Shown: positions 1-8,722, numbered from the stretch's first letter. The stretch: 38,334 nt of DNA from a bacterium (GCA_029945665.1 JAQSCZ010000011.1:16746-55079); one strand, 5' to 3'. Numbers and translations: made by a program. Notes: a model not told the origin generated them from the letters alone.

Positions 1-199
1 CGAAGATGCTGATATTGAATGGCGCTTAAAGAAAAACGGGGTAAAATTGGTATCTATTCGTTTTTCTGCCACTGAATACCATTTGCACCATCCTTTGAAT
101 TATTCGGATGTAGACGTCAATATTGGACTGAAACAAATGGAATCAAAGAAAATGCAAGGTGCAATTTATTGCAAAAACGGCATACAAAAACAAAGTTAG
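1..199 (+). CDS. C-terminal fragment of a family 2-like glycosyltransferase (5' end outside window)
   Basis: An open frame enters the window at base 2 and runs 65 codons to a TAG at 197-199. It begins EDADIEWRLKKNGVKLVS. The ED-x-D-x-x-WRL pattern matches the acceptor-side motif found near the C-terminus of GT2 and galactosyltransferase-type enzymes, where the acidic pair and the Trp-Arg lie in the active site. The tail is basic and lysine-rich, with no membrane segment. Only the end of the protein is visible, so donor and acceptor cannot be inferred. It converges on the rhomboid gene with about 30 bp between the stops. The frame and the motif are seen directly; the family call rests on this one motif. 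Confidence 0.6.
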   Translation, partial: EDADIEWRLKKNGVKLVSIRFSATEYHLHHPLNYSDVDVNIGLKQMESKKMQGAIYCKNGIQKQS

Positions 200-230
200 A
201 ATTTGATTTCCTATGTTAAATTATAAAAGC

Positions 231-974
231 CTAAAAGAAATTTTTTCGGTCAAATTTCCGCCAATACCATACCAATAAGAATCCAAATATAGCACCACCG
301 ATGTGAGCAAAGTGAGCCACTGTATCGTCCTTTGAATTGGTAATACCCATCACAATATCTACCACTAAAAATCCAGGTATTAAATATTTTGCCTTTATAG
401 GATAGGGAATAAACATGATCATTAAGGTCCTATTCGGAAAAAGAAAAGCATAAGCCACTACCACACCATATAAGGCACCACTTGCTCCTTCGACTGAGCT
501 TGCAATAATACTGCCAGCATTTTGTAATTCCTCTTGTGATTTAATGATACTGCCATTCGAATAAATCGTAGAACCATCGATTGTTAATCCCAAATCAGCA
601 GGACTAGGCAACCACAGTCCAAAATCATAATGTAACTTAATAATCTGAACCAGTATGTGAACTGCCAATGCTCCTAAGCCCGAGAAGAAATATAACTGCA
701 CAAATTTCTTTGTACCCATAAAATCTTCGAGTATAACACCAATAGAAACTAAACCAAACATGTTAAAGATTAAATGGCCAATATTGTTAGAATCATGCAT
801 AAACATATGCGTTATGATTTGCCAAGGCTTAAAAAAACCAGAATTGGGATAATGAGCCGCTAGCATAAACTCTAAATCAGCAAGACCCTTAGCCTTAAAT
901 AAAAAAGTGCCGATGTAAAGTACAATACATGCTATTAAAATTTGCTTGACCGCTGGGGTTAAATTGATACGCAT
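231..974 (-). CDS. Rhomboid family intramembrane serine protease
   Basis: A 247-residue polytopic protein that cleaves membrane-spanning substrates within the inner membrane. TM1 is at about residues 11-26. The rhomboid signature HLIFN (His67, Asn71) is followed by the catalytic serine in GASGA (Ser165) and the catalytic histidine in HFAHIGG (His224), so the Ser/His dyad is complete. About 60 residues lie between the HxxxN helix and the serine, including a hydrophilic stretch at 122-160 that may be an extended loop. The gene starts 3 bp after the mutL stop and is very likely co-transcribed with mutL from upstream. Its substrates are unknown. The start ATG at 974 places TM1 right after a short N-terminus, as is usual for short bacterial rhomboids. 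Confidence 0.9.
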   Translation of the reverse strand: MRINLTPAVKQILIACIVLYIGTFLFKAKGLADLEFMLAAHYPNSGFFKPWQIITHMFMHDSNNIGHLIFNMFGLVSIGVILEDFMGTKKFVQLYFFSGLGALAVHILVQIIKLHYDFGLWLPSPADLGLTIDGSTIYSNGSIIKSQEELQNAGSIIASSVEGASGALYGVVVAYAFLFPNRTLMIMFIPYPIKAKYLIPGFLVVDIVMGITNSKDDTVAHFAHIGGAIFGFLLVWYWRKFDRKNFF

Positions 975-977
975 AGT

Positions 978-2792
978 TTATTGAAATAAATCTGTAATTT
1001 TTTGATTGGTAAACTCAACAAAAACTGGTTTACCGTTTGGACGTGTAGCTGGTGTTTCGCATTTAAACAATTGATTAATTAATTCAATTTGTTCTTCCTT
1101 TTCTAAATGTCTCGTGCGCAATATCGCTTCATTTTGAGCTAATGAGAGGGCCAAAGCTTTGCGTTTATCACCAGCAAAACTGGCAGAATTGTGCTTATAA
1201 TTTTCGAGTAAACTTTCAAGTAATTCTTTTTCACTCCCTTTAATTGTTTCTGCGGGAACGCCGTTGATGATAAGACAATTGGTGCCAAAATCGGCTACAT
1301 CGAAACCTAAATCTTTGATATCATCTAACAAATCATGCGCTAGAATATAATCAGTTTTTGATAATTCTATCGTTCTAGGAAATAACAGTTGTTGAACTGT
1401 AGCCGAGCGGTAAACAATATTTTGACTATATTTTTCAAAAAGTATGCGTTCGTGCGCAGCCCTCTGATCGATGATATAAAAATGCCCATTTCTATTGGTT
1501 GCCAAACAACCGTTACTCACCTGCATCACCTCGAATTCAATGATTTCAAGTGGCAAACCTAAGCCATTGGGTTCTATTGAGGCCTGCGATACAAAGGTAT
1601 GTGCGCTTTCTTTTTGGTCTATATTGGTATCAAATAACTTATGCCATTGACTTGTTTGAACATTTTTCCATTGTTGTTCGGCTGCAAATGGATTGTAACT
1701 TTTGTTAGTTTTTACATCGGGAGATTGGGTATGAACGACCTCCTTATTTAAAAAGGCGACTGGATTAAATACGTTTTTATCAGCAAATTCAAGTTCTGGC
1801 ATATTATTATACTGCCCAAGTGCCTTTCTTATAGCTGATTTAACAAGCGCGTAAATGGACCTTTCATCATCAAACTTGATTTCAGTTTTTGTTGGATGTA
1901 TATTCACATCTATGCGAGCAGGATCGATGGTGAGGAAGAGTGCATACATAGGAAACTGATCTTTGGCAATTAATTGGTCATAGGCAGAAGAGATGGCATG
2001 ATTGAGATAAGCATCTTTAATGAAACGGTTATTTACAAATAAGAATTGCTCTCCACGGGTGCGTTTGGCCACTTCGGGTTTACCTACAAAACCATTGACA
2101 ATTACCAAATCGTGATTTTCAGAAACACTTAAAAAATCAGCGGTATTTTTCTTACACATCAATTCGGCAATTCGATTCGCGCGCGTGGTTGGTTTCAAAT
2201 CAAATACATCCTTGTCGTTGTGATAAAGACTCATCGCTATTGTGTGATGTGCCATAGCCACTCGGGTAAATTCATCGATAATGTGTCGCATTTCTACAGG
2301 CACACTTTTAAGAAAATTTCTACGCGCTGGAACATTGTAAAACAAATTTCGAATAGAAAATATCGTACCATTGGGAGTAGCTATTTGACTTTGTTCGTTA
2401 ACCTTACTACCCTCAATTTTAATTAAAGTTCCTATTTCATCTTCGGGTCTTTTTGTTTTCATTTCGACATGTGCAATTGCCGCTATTGAAGCGAGTGCTT
2501 CCCCTCTGAAACCAAAACTTTTTAATTTAAATAAATCATCGGCATTGCTAATTTTCGAGGTAGCATGCCGCTCCCAACACATTCTAGCATCTGTAACACT
2601 CATACCAGATCCATTATCAATTATCTGAACGAGCAGAATACCACCTTCTTTGGTAATTAATTTTATCGCAGTGGCGCCAGCATCAATCGCATTTTCAAGC
2701 AATTCTTTGACGATAGAAGCGGGGCGTTGCACAACCTCTCCTGCTGCTATTTGATTGGCAATGTTATCGGGAAGCAGCTTAATATGATCCAT
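978..2792 (-). CDS. mutL: DNA mismatch repair protein MutL
   Basis: A 604-residue GHKL ATPase that couples MutS mismatch recognition to downstream repair. The N-terminal ATPase motifs are all present: ENAIDAGAT, DNGSGM, RHATSKI and GFRGEAL (about residues 33-100). The middle (about 345-400) is a low-conservation linker, and the C-terminal dimerisation domain follows. The metal-binding endonuclease motif DQHA(X)2E(X)4E appears as DQRAAHERILFE (residues 442-453), with Arg where His is expected; the usual C-terminal Cys/His metal motif reads TRPNGKP, without Cys or His. Nicking activity is therefore uncertain. It is the first gene of a two-gene unit with the rhomboid gene. A TAnnTTTG element lies about 80 bp upstream. 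Confidence 0.96.
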   Translation of the reverse strand: MDHIKLLPDNIANQIAAGEVVQRPASIVKELLENAIDAGATAIKLITKEGGILLVQIIDNGSGMSVTDARMCWERHATSKISNADDLFKLKSFGFRGEALASIAAIAHVEMKTKRPEDEIGTLIKIEGSKVNEQSQIATPNGTIFSIRNLFYNVPARRNFLKSVPVEMRHIIDEFTRVAMAHHTIAMSLYHNDKDVFDLKPTTRANRIAELMCKKNTADFLSVSENHDLVIVNGFVGKPEVAKRTRGEQFLFVNNRFIKDAYLNHAISSAYDQLIAKDQFPMYALFLTIDPARIDVNIHPTKTEIKFDDERSIYALVKSAIRKALGQYNNMPELEFADKNVFNPVAFLNKEVVHTQSPDVKTNKSYNPFAAEQQWKNVQTSQWHKLFDTNIDQKESAHTFVSQASIEPNGLGLPLEIIEFEVMQVSNGCLATNRNGHFYIIDQRAAHERILFEKYSQNIVYRSATVQQLLFPRTIELSKTDYILAHDLLDDIKDLGFDVADFGTNCLIINGVPAETIKGSEKELLESLLENYKHNSASFAGDKRKALALSLAQNEAILRTRHLEKEEQIELINQLFKCETPATRPNGKPVFVEFTNQKITDLFQ

Positions 2793-2870
2793 TGGAGTGA
2801 CTTGGCATGTTTAGAATTAGATGAAAATAAAATACATTTTTTACAAGCATTATTTTCAAATATTAAGTTA

Positions 2871-2878
2871 CAAATTTA
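2871..2878 (-). promoter_or_regulatory. Candidate Bacteroidota -7 element for mutL
   Basis: An exact TAnnTTTG match (TAAATTTG on the minus strand), which would give a leader of about 70 nt. No well-spaced TTTG -33 box was found, so this is among the weaker promoter calls here. Confidence 0.35.
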
Positions 2879-3000
2879 ATAAATAGTACGGCTTATTCGT
2901 CTACAATTTCGATAAGAAAATGTACCAATTGTCAACAAAAAACATGGAATCAAATATTTTCATTTGTCCGAAATATTTTTTAAACTTGCATAAACTAAAA

Positions 3001-4281
3001 ATGAACGAAGACTTATTGCAATACATTTGGCAAGTTGGTTTATTTAATTCTGAAGATTTAAAAACCACGGATGGACAGCCAATTTTAATTTTAAAACGCG
3101 GTCGACTTAACCGCGATTCAGGGCCCGACTTTAGCGAAGCCCGCATTCGCATTGGCGAAGCGGATTGGGTTGGCAATGTGGAAATTCACATTAATTCCAA
3201 TGATTGGTATTTGCACAAACACCATTTAGACGCGGCATACAACAATACTGTTTTGCATGTCGTTTTCAATGATCAAAAAACTGCCCAAAGATTGGATGGC
3301 AGTTTTGTTCCAACGTTTATATTAAATGAGCGTATTTTCCCTGAGGTTATTAATCATTTCGCCTTGTTAAAAAAATCAACGCAATGGATTCCTTGTGCAA
3401 GTTTAATTTCCAAAATCGATGATTTCACCAAATCCCAGGCCATCGACCGAAGTTTAGTTAACCGGTTGGAACGCAAAAGCGATCAAATTCAACATTGGTT
3501 AGATGCCTGTAATAACGATTGGCATTCGGTCTTTTATTATGCCATCGCGAGAAGTTTTGGCTTTGGAACCAATGCACAACCTTTTGAAGAATTGGCGCTA
3601 AGATTACCAATTCATATTTTAGGAAAACATAAAAATGACGCCCACCAAATTGAGGCTTTAATAATGGGTACGGCTGGCTTTTTAAATGAGGTATTGATCG
3701 ACGATTATCATAGCAATTTGAGAAAAGAGTGGCTATTTTTAAAAAAGAAATACAATCTAAATTCTAACGAACCCAGTAGTTTTAAGTTGATGCGCATGCG
3801 ACCAGGGAATTTTCCAACCATTCGTCTTGCTCAATTATCTTCTCTCATATTCAAAAGCCATCACTTGTTCGCTTTAATCAATGAGTTAAATGAGGTGAAG
3901 GATATTATCAAATTATTTGATGTTGAAGCCTCTAACTATTGGCAAACCCACTATGTATTTGGTAAGGAATCTAAGAAGCACAGCGCTGAACTTTCGCAAG
4001 CCGCAAGGGAATTGTTACTTATTAATGCTGTGGTGCCAGTACTCTTCGTGTATGGCAAGAACATAGGTAACGAAAATATTTGCAACAAGGCGATATCTAT
4101 ACTTCAATATTTATCACCAGAAAACAATGCCATCATTAGCCATTGGAAAGAATTAGGCCTATCGGCCAAATCCGCATTTGATTCCCAAGCCTTACTTGAA
4201 CAAAAGACCCAATATTGTGATAAAAAACAGTGCTTAAGCTGTAAGATTGGCCATAAGATTTTGCAAGCAAAAACCGTTTAA
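3001..4281 (+). CDS. DUF2851 family protein
   Basis: A 426-residue soluble protein of a family common in Bacteroidota, function unknown. The conserved opening MNEDLLQYIWQ and the block around DSGPDFSEARIRIG and GNVEIHI fix the family and the start: this ATG rather than an in-frame one 81 bp upstream, because the extra 27 residues do not resemble the family start. The C-terminus carries the family's cysteine motif YCDKKQCLSCKIG (C-x4-C-x2-C), a possible metal site. It is transcribed divergently from mutL. A near-match to the -7 element, TAAACTTG at 2981-2988, would place the mRNA start very close to this ATG. The family call is confident; no activity can be stated. Confidence 0.88.
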   Translation: MNEDLLQYIWQVGLFNSEDLKTTDGQPILILKRGRLNRDSGPDFSEARIRIGEADWVGNVEIHINSNDWYLHKHHLDAAYNNTVLHVVFNDQKTAQRLDGSFVPTFILNERIFPEVINHFALLKKSTQWIPCASLISKIDDFTKSQAIDRSLVNRLERKSDQIQHWLDACNNDWHSVFYYAIARSFGFGTNAQPFEELALRLPIHILGKHKNDAHQIEALIMGTAGFLNEVLIDDYHSNLRKEWLFLKKKYNLNSNEPSSFKLMRMRPGNFPTIRLAQLSSLIFKSHHLFALINELNEVKDIIKLFDVEASNYWQTHYVFGKESKKHSAELSQAARELLLINAVVPVLFVYGKNIGNENICNKAISILQYLSPENNAIISHWKELGLSAKSAFDSQALLEQKTQYCDKKQCLSCKIGHKILQAKTV

Positions 4282-4319
4282 AACTAAATGATATTTACCT
4301 TTTGGTAACGATAATTAAA

Positions 4320-5285
4320 TTACAAACTCAATGTTTTGCCATACCTAGGAGCCAAATTCACCAACATATCTTTGGTCATAGTATCCAAATCGTAAGCTGG
4401 CTGCCAACCCCAATCTTTCTTAGCTTCAGAATCATCAATGCTGTTAGGCCAGCTATCTGCAATGGCTTGTCTTTTATCAGGATTATACTCCGTTGTAAAT
4501 CCAGGAATAAATTTTTGAATGGCAGCGGTAATTTCTGCAGGAGAAAAACTCATACCCGCCAAATTATAACTGCTGCGAATTTTAACATTTTCGGCAGGTG
4601 CGTGCATAATATCTAAAGTGGCTTTTAACGCATCGGGCATGTAGAGCATTGGCAATTCGGTATTGTCCTTTAAAAAACAATTGTGATGCCCACTTGTCAG
4701 TGCATCGTGATAAATACTCACTGCGTAATCTGTCGTGCCACCACCCGGATCACTTTTATGACCAATTAAACCAGGGTAACGCAAACTTCTTACATCTACT
4801 CCTCTCTTTTGAAAATAGTATTCGCAATATCTTTCCCCAGCCAATTTGGTAATTCCATAAATCGTATTTGGATCCATTACGCAATTTTGTGGCGTATGAT
4901 TAACCGGAGTACTCGGACCAAAAACTGCGATGGAACTTGGCCAATATACTTTGCCTATTTTAAAATCAACTGCTGCATCTAAAACATTAAACAAACCATC
5001 CATATTGAGGGTCCATCCTAATTTTGGTTTTGCTTCGGCCGTGGCACTTAACAAAGCAGCTAAATGATAAACTTGGGAAGGTTGGTATTTAGTTAAAATC
5101 TCACTTAATCTGTTTTTATCTAAAATATCTAGATTTTCGAAAGGACCTTGCTTAAAAACAGCATGTTCACTTTGGCGAATATCCGAGGCAATAACATGGC
5201 TATCTCCATAAATTGTTCTTAAAGATTCAACAAGCTCAGTACCCAATTGACCGCAAGCTCCGATTACTAAAATATTTTCAGACAT
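4320..5285 (-). CDS. tdh: L-threonine 3-dehydrogenase, epimerase-like (SDR) type
   Basis: A 321-residue NAD-dependent enzyme oxidising L-threonine to 2-amino-3-ketobutyrate in the cytosol. The extended-SDR Rossmann motif GACGQLG lies at residues 8-14 and the catalytic YGITK (YxxxK) near residue 143. The blocks VDVRSLRYPGLI and SSYNLAGMSF are typical of the UDP-galactose-epimerase-like threonine dehydrogenases described in Flavobacterium, which differ from the zinc MDR-type Tdh of enteric bacteria. The partner enzyme Kbl is encoded at 12170-13375. A TACGTTTG element lies 17-24 bp upstream of the ATG. Alternative: another SDR sugar epimerase, but the C-terminal blocks fit threonine dehydrogenase better. 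Confidence 0.9.
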   Translation of the reverse strand: MSENILVIGACGQLGTELVESLRTIYGDSHVIASDIRQSEHAVFKQGPFENLDILDKNRLSEILTKYQPSQVYHLAALLSATAEAKPKLGWTLNMDGLFNVLDAAVDFKIGKVYWPSSIAVFGPSTPVNHTPQNCVMDPNTIYGITKLAGERYCEYYFQKRGVDVRSLRYPGLIGHKSDPGGGTTDYAVSIYHDALTSGHHNCFLKDNTELPMLYMPDALKATLDIMHAPAENVKIRSSYNLAGMSFSPAEITAAIQKFIPGFTTEYNPDKRQAIADSWPNSIDDSEAKKDWGWQPAYDLDTMTKDMLVNLAPRYGKTLSL

Positions 5286-5301
5286 AATTATTTTTCTACT
5301 G

Positions 5302-5309
5302 CAAACGTA
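5302..5309 (-). promoter_or_regulatory. Candidate -7 element for tdh
   Basis: TACGTTTG on the minus strand, an exact TAnnTTTG match. Predicted leader about 10 nt. No clear -33 box. Confidence 0.45.
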
Positions 5310-5345
5310 AAATTAAAAACTGAGATTTTCATTGGAATATTTCTT

Positions 5346-5353
5346 TAGTTTTG
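5346..5353 (+). promoter_or_regulatory. Candidate -7 element for the 5358 gene
   Basis: TAGTTTTG is an exact TAnnTTTG match and ends only 4 bp before the ATG, so transcription would begin at or near the start codon (leaderless). No convincing -33 box. If the true start were the second ATG at 5364, a leader of a few nucleotides would remain. Confidence 0.45.
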
Positions 5354-5357
5354 TATC

Positions 5358-6044
5358 ATGCGGATGTTAAAATTGCTTACACTACTTATTATAATTGGCA
5401 ATTGCTTTTGCAATCCACTTTTAGCAAGACAAGACAGCACAAAATCTATTCAATTGATAATTGCTACTTACAATTTCGGGTTTAATAAAGTTGTGAGTTC
5501 TACCATTGCAAAAACTAATTTCTTTTACAATGAAGTGGCACCTTTGAAGAGCCCAGCAATAGGTGCGAATTTTCATTTGCAAATCACTTATAAAAAAAAT
5601 ATGTCAATTGAACTTTTATATTCTCACGCCTCCATAGGATATCACTATACCGCACCAAATGCAAATACTAACAATTTCAGTACTACTGGGCATATTAAAA
5701 TGAACGGATGGATTATGAATACACAAATGCAATACAAGGTATTTGATTGGATGAAAATTAACTACGGTCTTGGGCATTATTTTAATTCTACCAATACATT
5801 CGATAGTCTTGATATAGCTGAAGCGATTAGTTGGAACACCAATGGAATAAGCAATATGAAAACCTATACTTTAGCCTTGGCCGTTGGCGCTGAGTTTAAA
5901 TTATATAAGCGTTTATCCTTGGAAATTAACACCAATCGCGGCCTTACTAACTTTGTAATTCTCAATTTAAAAGCAGACCCCACTGTTGATTTTCCAATGA
6001 AAATGGGCTTTACAGGCCTCTCTTTAAATTATAGAATATGGTAA
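5358..6044 (+). CDS. Small outer-membrane beta-barrel-like protein, function unknown
   Basis: A 228-residue exported protein. A hydrophobic signal segment (residues 4-22) ends near LLARQDS. The mature part is built of alternating polar/hydrophobic strands with many Tyr, Asn and aromatic positions, and it ends in NYRIW; a C-terminal aromatic residue on a final strand is typical of outer-membrane barrels. No named family was recognised. It is a single gene between convergent hutI and divergent tdh, so context gives no function. It might be a porin-like or OmpW/OprF-type barrel of eight or so strands. The barrel is inferred from pattern only. Confidence 0.65.
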   Translation: MRMLKLLTLLIIIGNCFCNPLLARQDSTKSIQLIIATYNFGFNKVVSSTIAKTNFFYNEVAPLKSPAIGANFHLQITYKKNMSIELLYSHASIGYHYTAPNANTNNFSTTGHIKMNGWIMNTQMQYKVFDWMKINYGLGHYFNSTNTFDSLDIAEAISWNTNGISNMKTYTLALAVGAEFKLYKRLSLEINTNRGLTNFVILNLKADPTVDFPMKMGFTGLSLNYRIW

Positions 6045-6108
6045 GAACAGATAAATTGGGTTTAACTCCTGCTCCCAATAACTAATTAATCAATAACAAT
6101 TAACAAAG

Positions 6109-7332
6109 CTAGTACCAAACCTTTTTGGCGTGTGACTGAGCAAACCAATATGGTATTTCATTAATCGATTCGAAGGATCGGGTTTGAATGAAGCAAGCCT
6201 TTTTGCCAATGGCAATGCTACCGTGCGATTCACTTAAACCTAAAGCATAGGCACCATTTATTGTTAGTGCATTAAAGGCCTCGGCTGGCATTAATCCGTT
6301 GTATAAACAAGCCAAGCTCCATGTAAACCACAAGTTATGATGGGGACTGCTGCCTGGATTAAAATCGCTGGCTACACAAACAGGCAAACCAGCATCAATC
6401 ATTTTTCGCCCGGGAGCGTATGGAATTTTCAAAAAGAAAGAACTACCCGGTAAAATAACTGGCATGGTTTCACTGTTTAACAAATAGTTAATTTCTACAT
6501 CACTTAAATGTTCCAAATGATCGACAGAAAGCGCATTATTGTCAACTGCTGTTTGCACACCGCCTGTTAAACCAAGCTCATTGCCATGAATTTTCGCTCT
6601 TAATCCTATAGCTGCTGCTGCCACTAATACTTGATTGGTTTCTTCGACATTAAAAAAGCCCTTATCGCAAAAAACATCAATGTAATCCGCGAGTTCTTCT
6701 TTAGCAATTACTGGTAACATTTCATTGATAATTAAATCGATATACCCTTGGTGATTGGCCTTATATTCGGCAGGAAAAGCATGGGCTCCTAAAAAGGTTG
6801 ATTTTATAACTATGGGTAAATTATTTTTTAAGCGCTTAATAACGCGCAACATTTTCAATTCCGCATCGACAGTTAAACCGTATCCACTTTTAATTTCAAG
6901 TGCTAAGGTGCCTTCTGACATTGCTTCTTCGGCATGTTTCAATGCGTTTTTATACAATACATCTTCATCCAAATCTTGTAATTTTTTAGCAGAATTTAAA
7001 ATACCACCACCTTCGTCGGCAATATCTTCGTATGTTTTCCCTTGAAGCCGCATCACATACTCATTGTGCCTGCTACTTGCAAAAACCATGTGGGTATGAG
7101 AATCTACAAATCCTGGCATCAACCAGTCGCCATGGATATTTATAATTTGAGCATCTGTTTCAGGGCATACTTCCATTAATCCAAAAGATTTGATTTGCCC
7201 ATCCTCTACTTCCATAAAGGCATTGTGCAAGGCATTGATATGGCCCATTTCTTCGCCTTTAAGTAAAAGGGTTTCCTTTGGTAAAATCCCCATTAATTGA
7301 CCTATGTTTGTAATGATATAATTTTTAAGCAT
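6109..7332 (-). CDS. hutI: Imidazolonepropionase
   Basis: A 407-residue amidohydrolase opening 4-imidazolone-5-propionate to N-formimino-glutamate, step 3 of histidine degradation. The metal-binding DSHTH motif is followed by the family's ribosyl-free substrate loop GKTYEDIADEGGGI; later come IHGNELG, SVDHLEHL and ASDFNPGS, all characteristic of HutI. The length is usual. The other hut genes are not in the window. The start codon is separated by a single base from the divergent gamma-carbonic anhydrase start, so its 5' signals must lie inside that gene: TACCTTTG at 7366-7373 would give a leader of roughly 30 nt. The N-terminus (MLKNYIITNIGQL) aligns with the family, so a later start is unlikely. 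Confidence 0.95.
   Translation of the reverse strand: MLKNYIITNIGQLMGILPKETLLLKGEEMGHINALHNAFMEVEDGQIKSFGLMEVCPETDAQIINIHGDWLMPGFVDSHTHMVFASSRHNEYVMRLQGKTYEDIADEGGGILNSAKKLQDLDEDVLYKNALKHAEEAMSEGTLALEIKSGYGLTVDAELKMLRVIKRLKNNLPIVIKSTFLGAHAFPAEYKANHQGYIDLIINEMLPVIAKEELADYIDVFCDKGFFNVEETNQVLVAAAAIGLRAKIHGNELGLTGGVQTAVDNNALSVDHLEHLSDVEINYLLNSETMPVILPGSSFFLKIPYAPGRKMIDAGLPVCVASDFNPGSSPHHNLWFTWSLACLYNGLMPAEAFNALTINGAYALGLSESHGSIAIGKKACFIQTRSFESINEIPYWFAQSHAKKVWY
7277..7310 (+). promoter_or_regulatory. Candidate promoter of the gamma-carbonic anhydrase gene, inside hutI
   Basis: TTTG at 7277-7280 and an exact -7 element TATGTTTG at 7303-7310, separated by 22 bp, close to the Bacteroidota consensus TTTG-N19..21-TAnnTTTG. 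It lies wholly inside the first 20 codons of hutI (opposite strand) and would give a leader of about 15-20 nt. Confidence 0.55.
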
Positions 7333-7333
7333 A

Positions 7334-7840
7334 ATGAATATTCAGACTATAAAACAAATAGATTGCAAAGGTAAAGCAATTTTTATTGCGGATTCGGCAA
7401 GCGTGATAGGCAATGTTTCTATTGGAGATGAAGTGAGTATCTGGTTTGGTGCTGTGTTGCGAGGAGATGCCGATCATATTACAATTGGCAAGCAGAGTAA
7501 CATTCAAGACAACGCGGTTGTGCATGTAGATCCAGGTTTTCCAACAACAATTGGAGAAGCATGCATAGTTGGCCATGGAGCCATTGTACATGGAGCTACA
7601 CTTGCCAATAATGTATTAGTTGGCATGCGCGCTACGATAATGAATGGCGTTAATATTGGTGAATTTAGTATTATTGGTGCAGGGGCTTTAGTGCCTGAAG
7701 GCATGCAAATTCCTGCCTTTAGTTTGGTATTAGGTATTCCTGCTAAAATTGTAAAGACCATTGGGGAAGACCAAAAATTAAAAATTATTAAAAATGCAGA
7801 GAGCTATGTTAAATTGAGTAAGTTTTATTTGTCAGAATAG
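7334..7840 (+). CDS. Gamma-class carbonic anhydrase-like protein (left-handed beta-helix)
   Basis: A 168-residue hexapeptide-repeat protein of the gamma-CA/PaaY/YrdA group, expected to be a trimer with a metal at subunit interfaces. The repeat pattern (VIGNVSIGDEVSIWFGAVL and similar) runs from about residue 20 to 130. Three candidate zinc ligands are present at His64 (AVVH), His81 and His86 (VGHGAIVHG). The C-terminal helix (about 143-166) follows the helix-beta design of the family. Many family members hydrate CO2, while others have no shown activity, so carbonic anhydrase activity is an inference. It is transcribed divergently from hutI with 1 bp between start codons. A separate beta-class enzyme is encoded at 37650-38279. 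Confidence 0.88.
   Translation: MNIQTIKQIDCKGKAIFIADSASVIGNVSIGDEVSIWFGAVLRGDADHITIGKQSNIQDNAVVHVDPGFPTTIGEACIVGHGAIVHGATLANNVLVGMRATIMNGVNIGEFSIIGAGALVPEGMQIPAFSLVLGIPAKIVKTIGEDQKLKIIKNAESYVKLSKFYLSE
7366..7373 (-). promoter_or_regulatory. Candidate -7 element for hutI, inside the gamma-carbonic anhydrase gene
   Basis: TACCTTTG on the minus strand, an exact TAnnTTTG match lying within codons 11-14 of the divergent gene. Only a poor -33 (CTTG, 24 bp away) is seen. Confidence 0.42.
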
Positions 7841-8004
7841 CACCACATAATAGGAAAAACACCTTATCAAAATAATATTTGATTCGGTAGCTTTTAGTTA
7901 TTAAATGAATAAATAGCAACTAAATCTTAATCATTTAATCATAACTGACATTTGTCATTTATTTAATTATTTTTTATTTAGATATTGCGCACACTTACTG
8001 TTGT

Positions 8005-8226
8005 ATGAAGAAAGAAGAATTTCTTAAAGAAATCGGTTCGAAAATTAAAAATTTAAGGGCCGAAAAAAAAATGAGTCAAATTCAATTGGCTAGCCTATGC
8101 CAATTCGACAAGGCAAGTATGTCGCGCATTGAATCGGGACAAGCCAACCCAACCATACAAACACTCTATAAAATAAGCGAGGCATTGGAAATTCCAATAC
8201 CCCATCTATTTAAAACCGATAAATAA
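8005..8226 (+). CDS. Small XRE-family DNA-binding regulator
   Basis: A 73-residue protein that is little more than a helix-turn-helix domain: the Cro/CI-type pattern MSQIQLASLCQFDKASMSRI followed by ESGQANPTIQTLYKISEAL, the classic HTH_3 signature. No sensor domain. Its upstream 160 bp is AT-rich without an exact -7 element, and it ends 5 bp from the convergent receiver-like gene. Small stand-alone XRE proteins in Bacteroidota often control neighbouring accessory genes; here the signalling block to its right is a possible target (inference). The function is clear only as a DNA-binding protein. Confidence 0.85.
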   Translation: MKKEEFLKEIGSKIKNLRAEKKMSQIQLASLCQFDKASMSRIESGQANPTIQTLYKISEALEIPIPHLFKTDK

Positions 8227-8231
8227 AATAC

Positions 8232-8722
8232 TTAAGCAGCTAGCAATTGGCCGGCTTGTTTCATTTCATTAAGGACGTCCTCTAAATACCGCTCCATCAA
8301 TTTATAAAATGAAGGTTTAGAAATACTCTCATCAAGATTTTCATTGCGTATTTTACATTGTTTACTATACACAAACGTTAATTCACCATCTTTATATAAA
8401 TGCCCTGAAATATTAATTTCTCTGTATCCAGAAATAGAAATGAAGAAACAATTTTTATTTAAATTTTTGATTGTTTCTGTGGTTTTGCTAACATCATAAT
8501 CATTTCTTTGATGGACATTGCTAAAATGATTATCAAAAACGATTACTTGATAATTTAATTTAGAGTTTCCAATCAAAGATTCAACCGCAGTTAGTGAATC
8601 AATTTCAAATTTTAAATTATCGATAGATTTTTTGTTACTCAGTTCATTAATTTCTTCGTTAATTAAATGACTGTAATAAGCTGCTGTTCAATAACAGCAA
8701 TTTTAATTTTTTTAAGTTTCAT
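8232..8722 (-). pseudogene. Frameshifted atypical receiver-like gene
   Basis: The ATG at 8722 opens a frame reading MKLKKIKIAVIE that stops at 8663-8665. The next frame is open from 8687 to the stop at 8232-8234. Joining the two between 8664 and 8689 (one base short in the window) gives about 163 residues. The joined product looks like a divergent CheY fold: strand KIKIAVIE, strand YQVIVFDNHF with an Asp at the phosphoacceptor place, then strand NCFFISISG; the usual acidic pair after strand 1 is absent. The downstream part alone has only a TTG start. The break coincides with a 7-bp hairpin (8682-8688 with 8693-8699). A consensus promoter lies just upstream, so either the mutation is recent or this is a base error in the assembly. 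Confidence 0.6.

Noticed and set aside
2920-3000. Longer N-terminus for the DUF2851 protein
   Set aside because: The family starts at MNEDLLQYIW (3001), and the extra residues overlap the promoter region.
6060-6090. Terminator between the 5358 gene and hutI
   Set aside because: Only a 6-bp ATTGGG/CCCAAT stem with a 13-nt loop and no T tract.
8232-8722. Programmed ribosomal frameshift in the receiver-like gene
   Set aside because: No slippery heptamer or homopolymer occurs in the 26-bp joining window; a mutation or base error is simpler.
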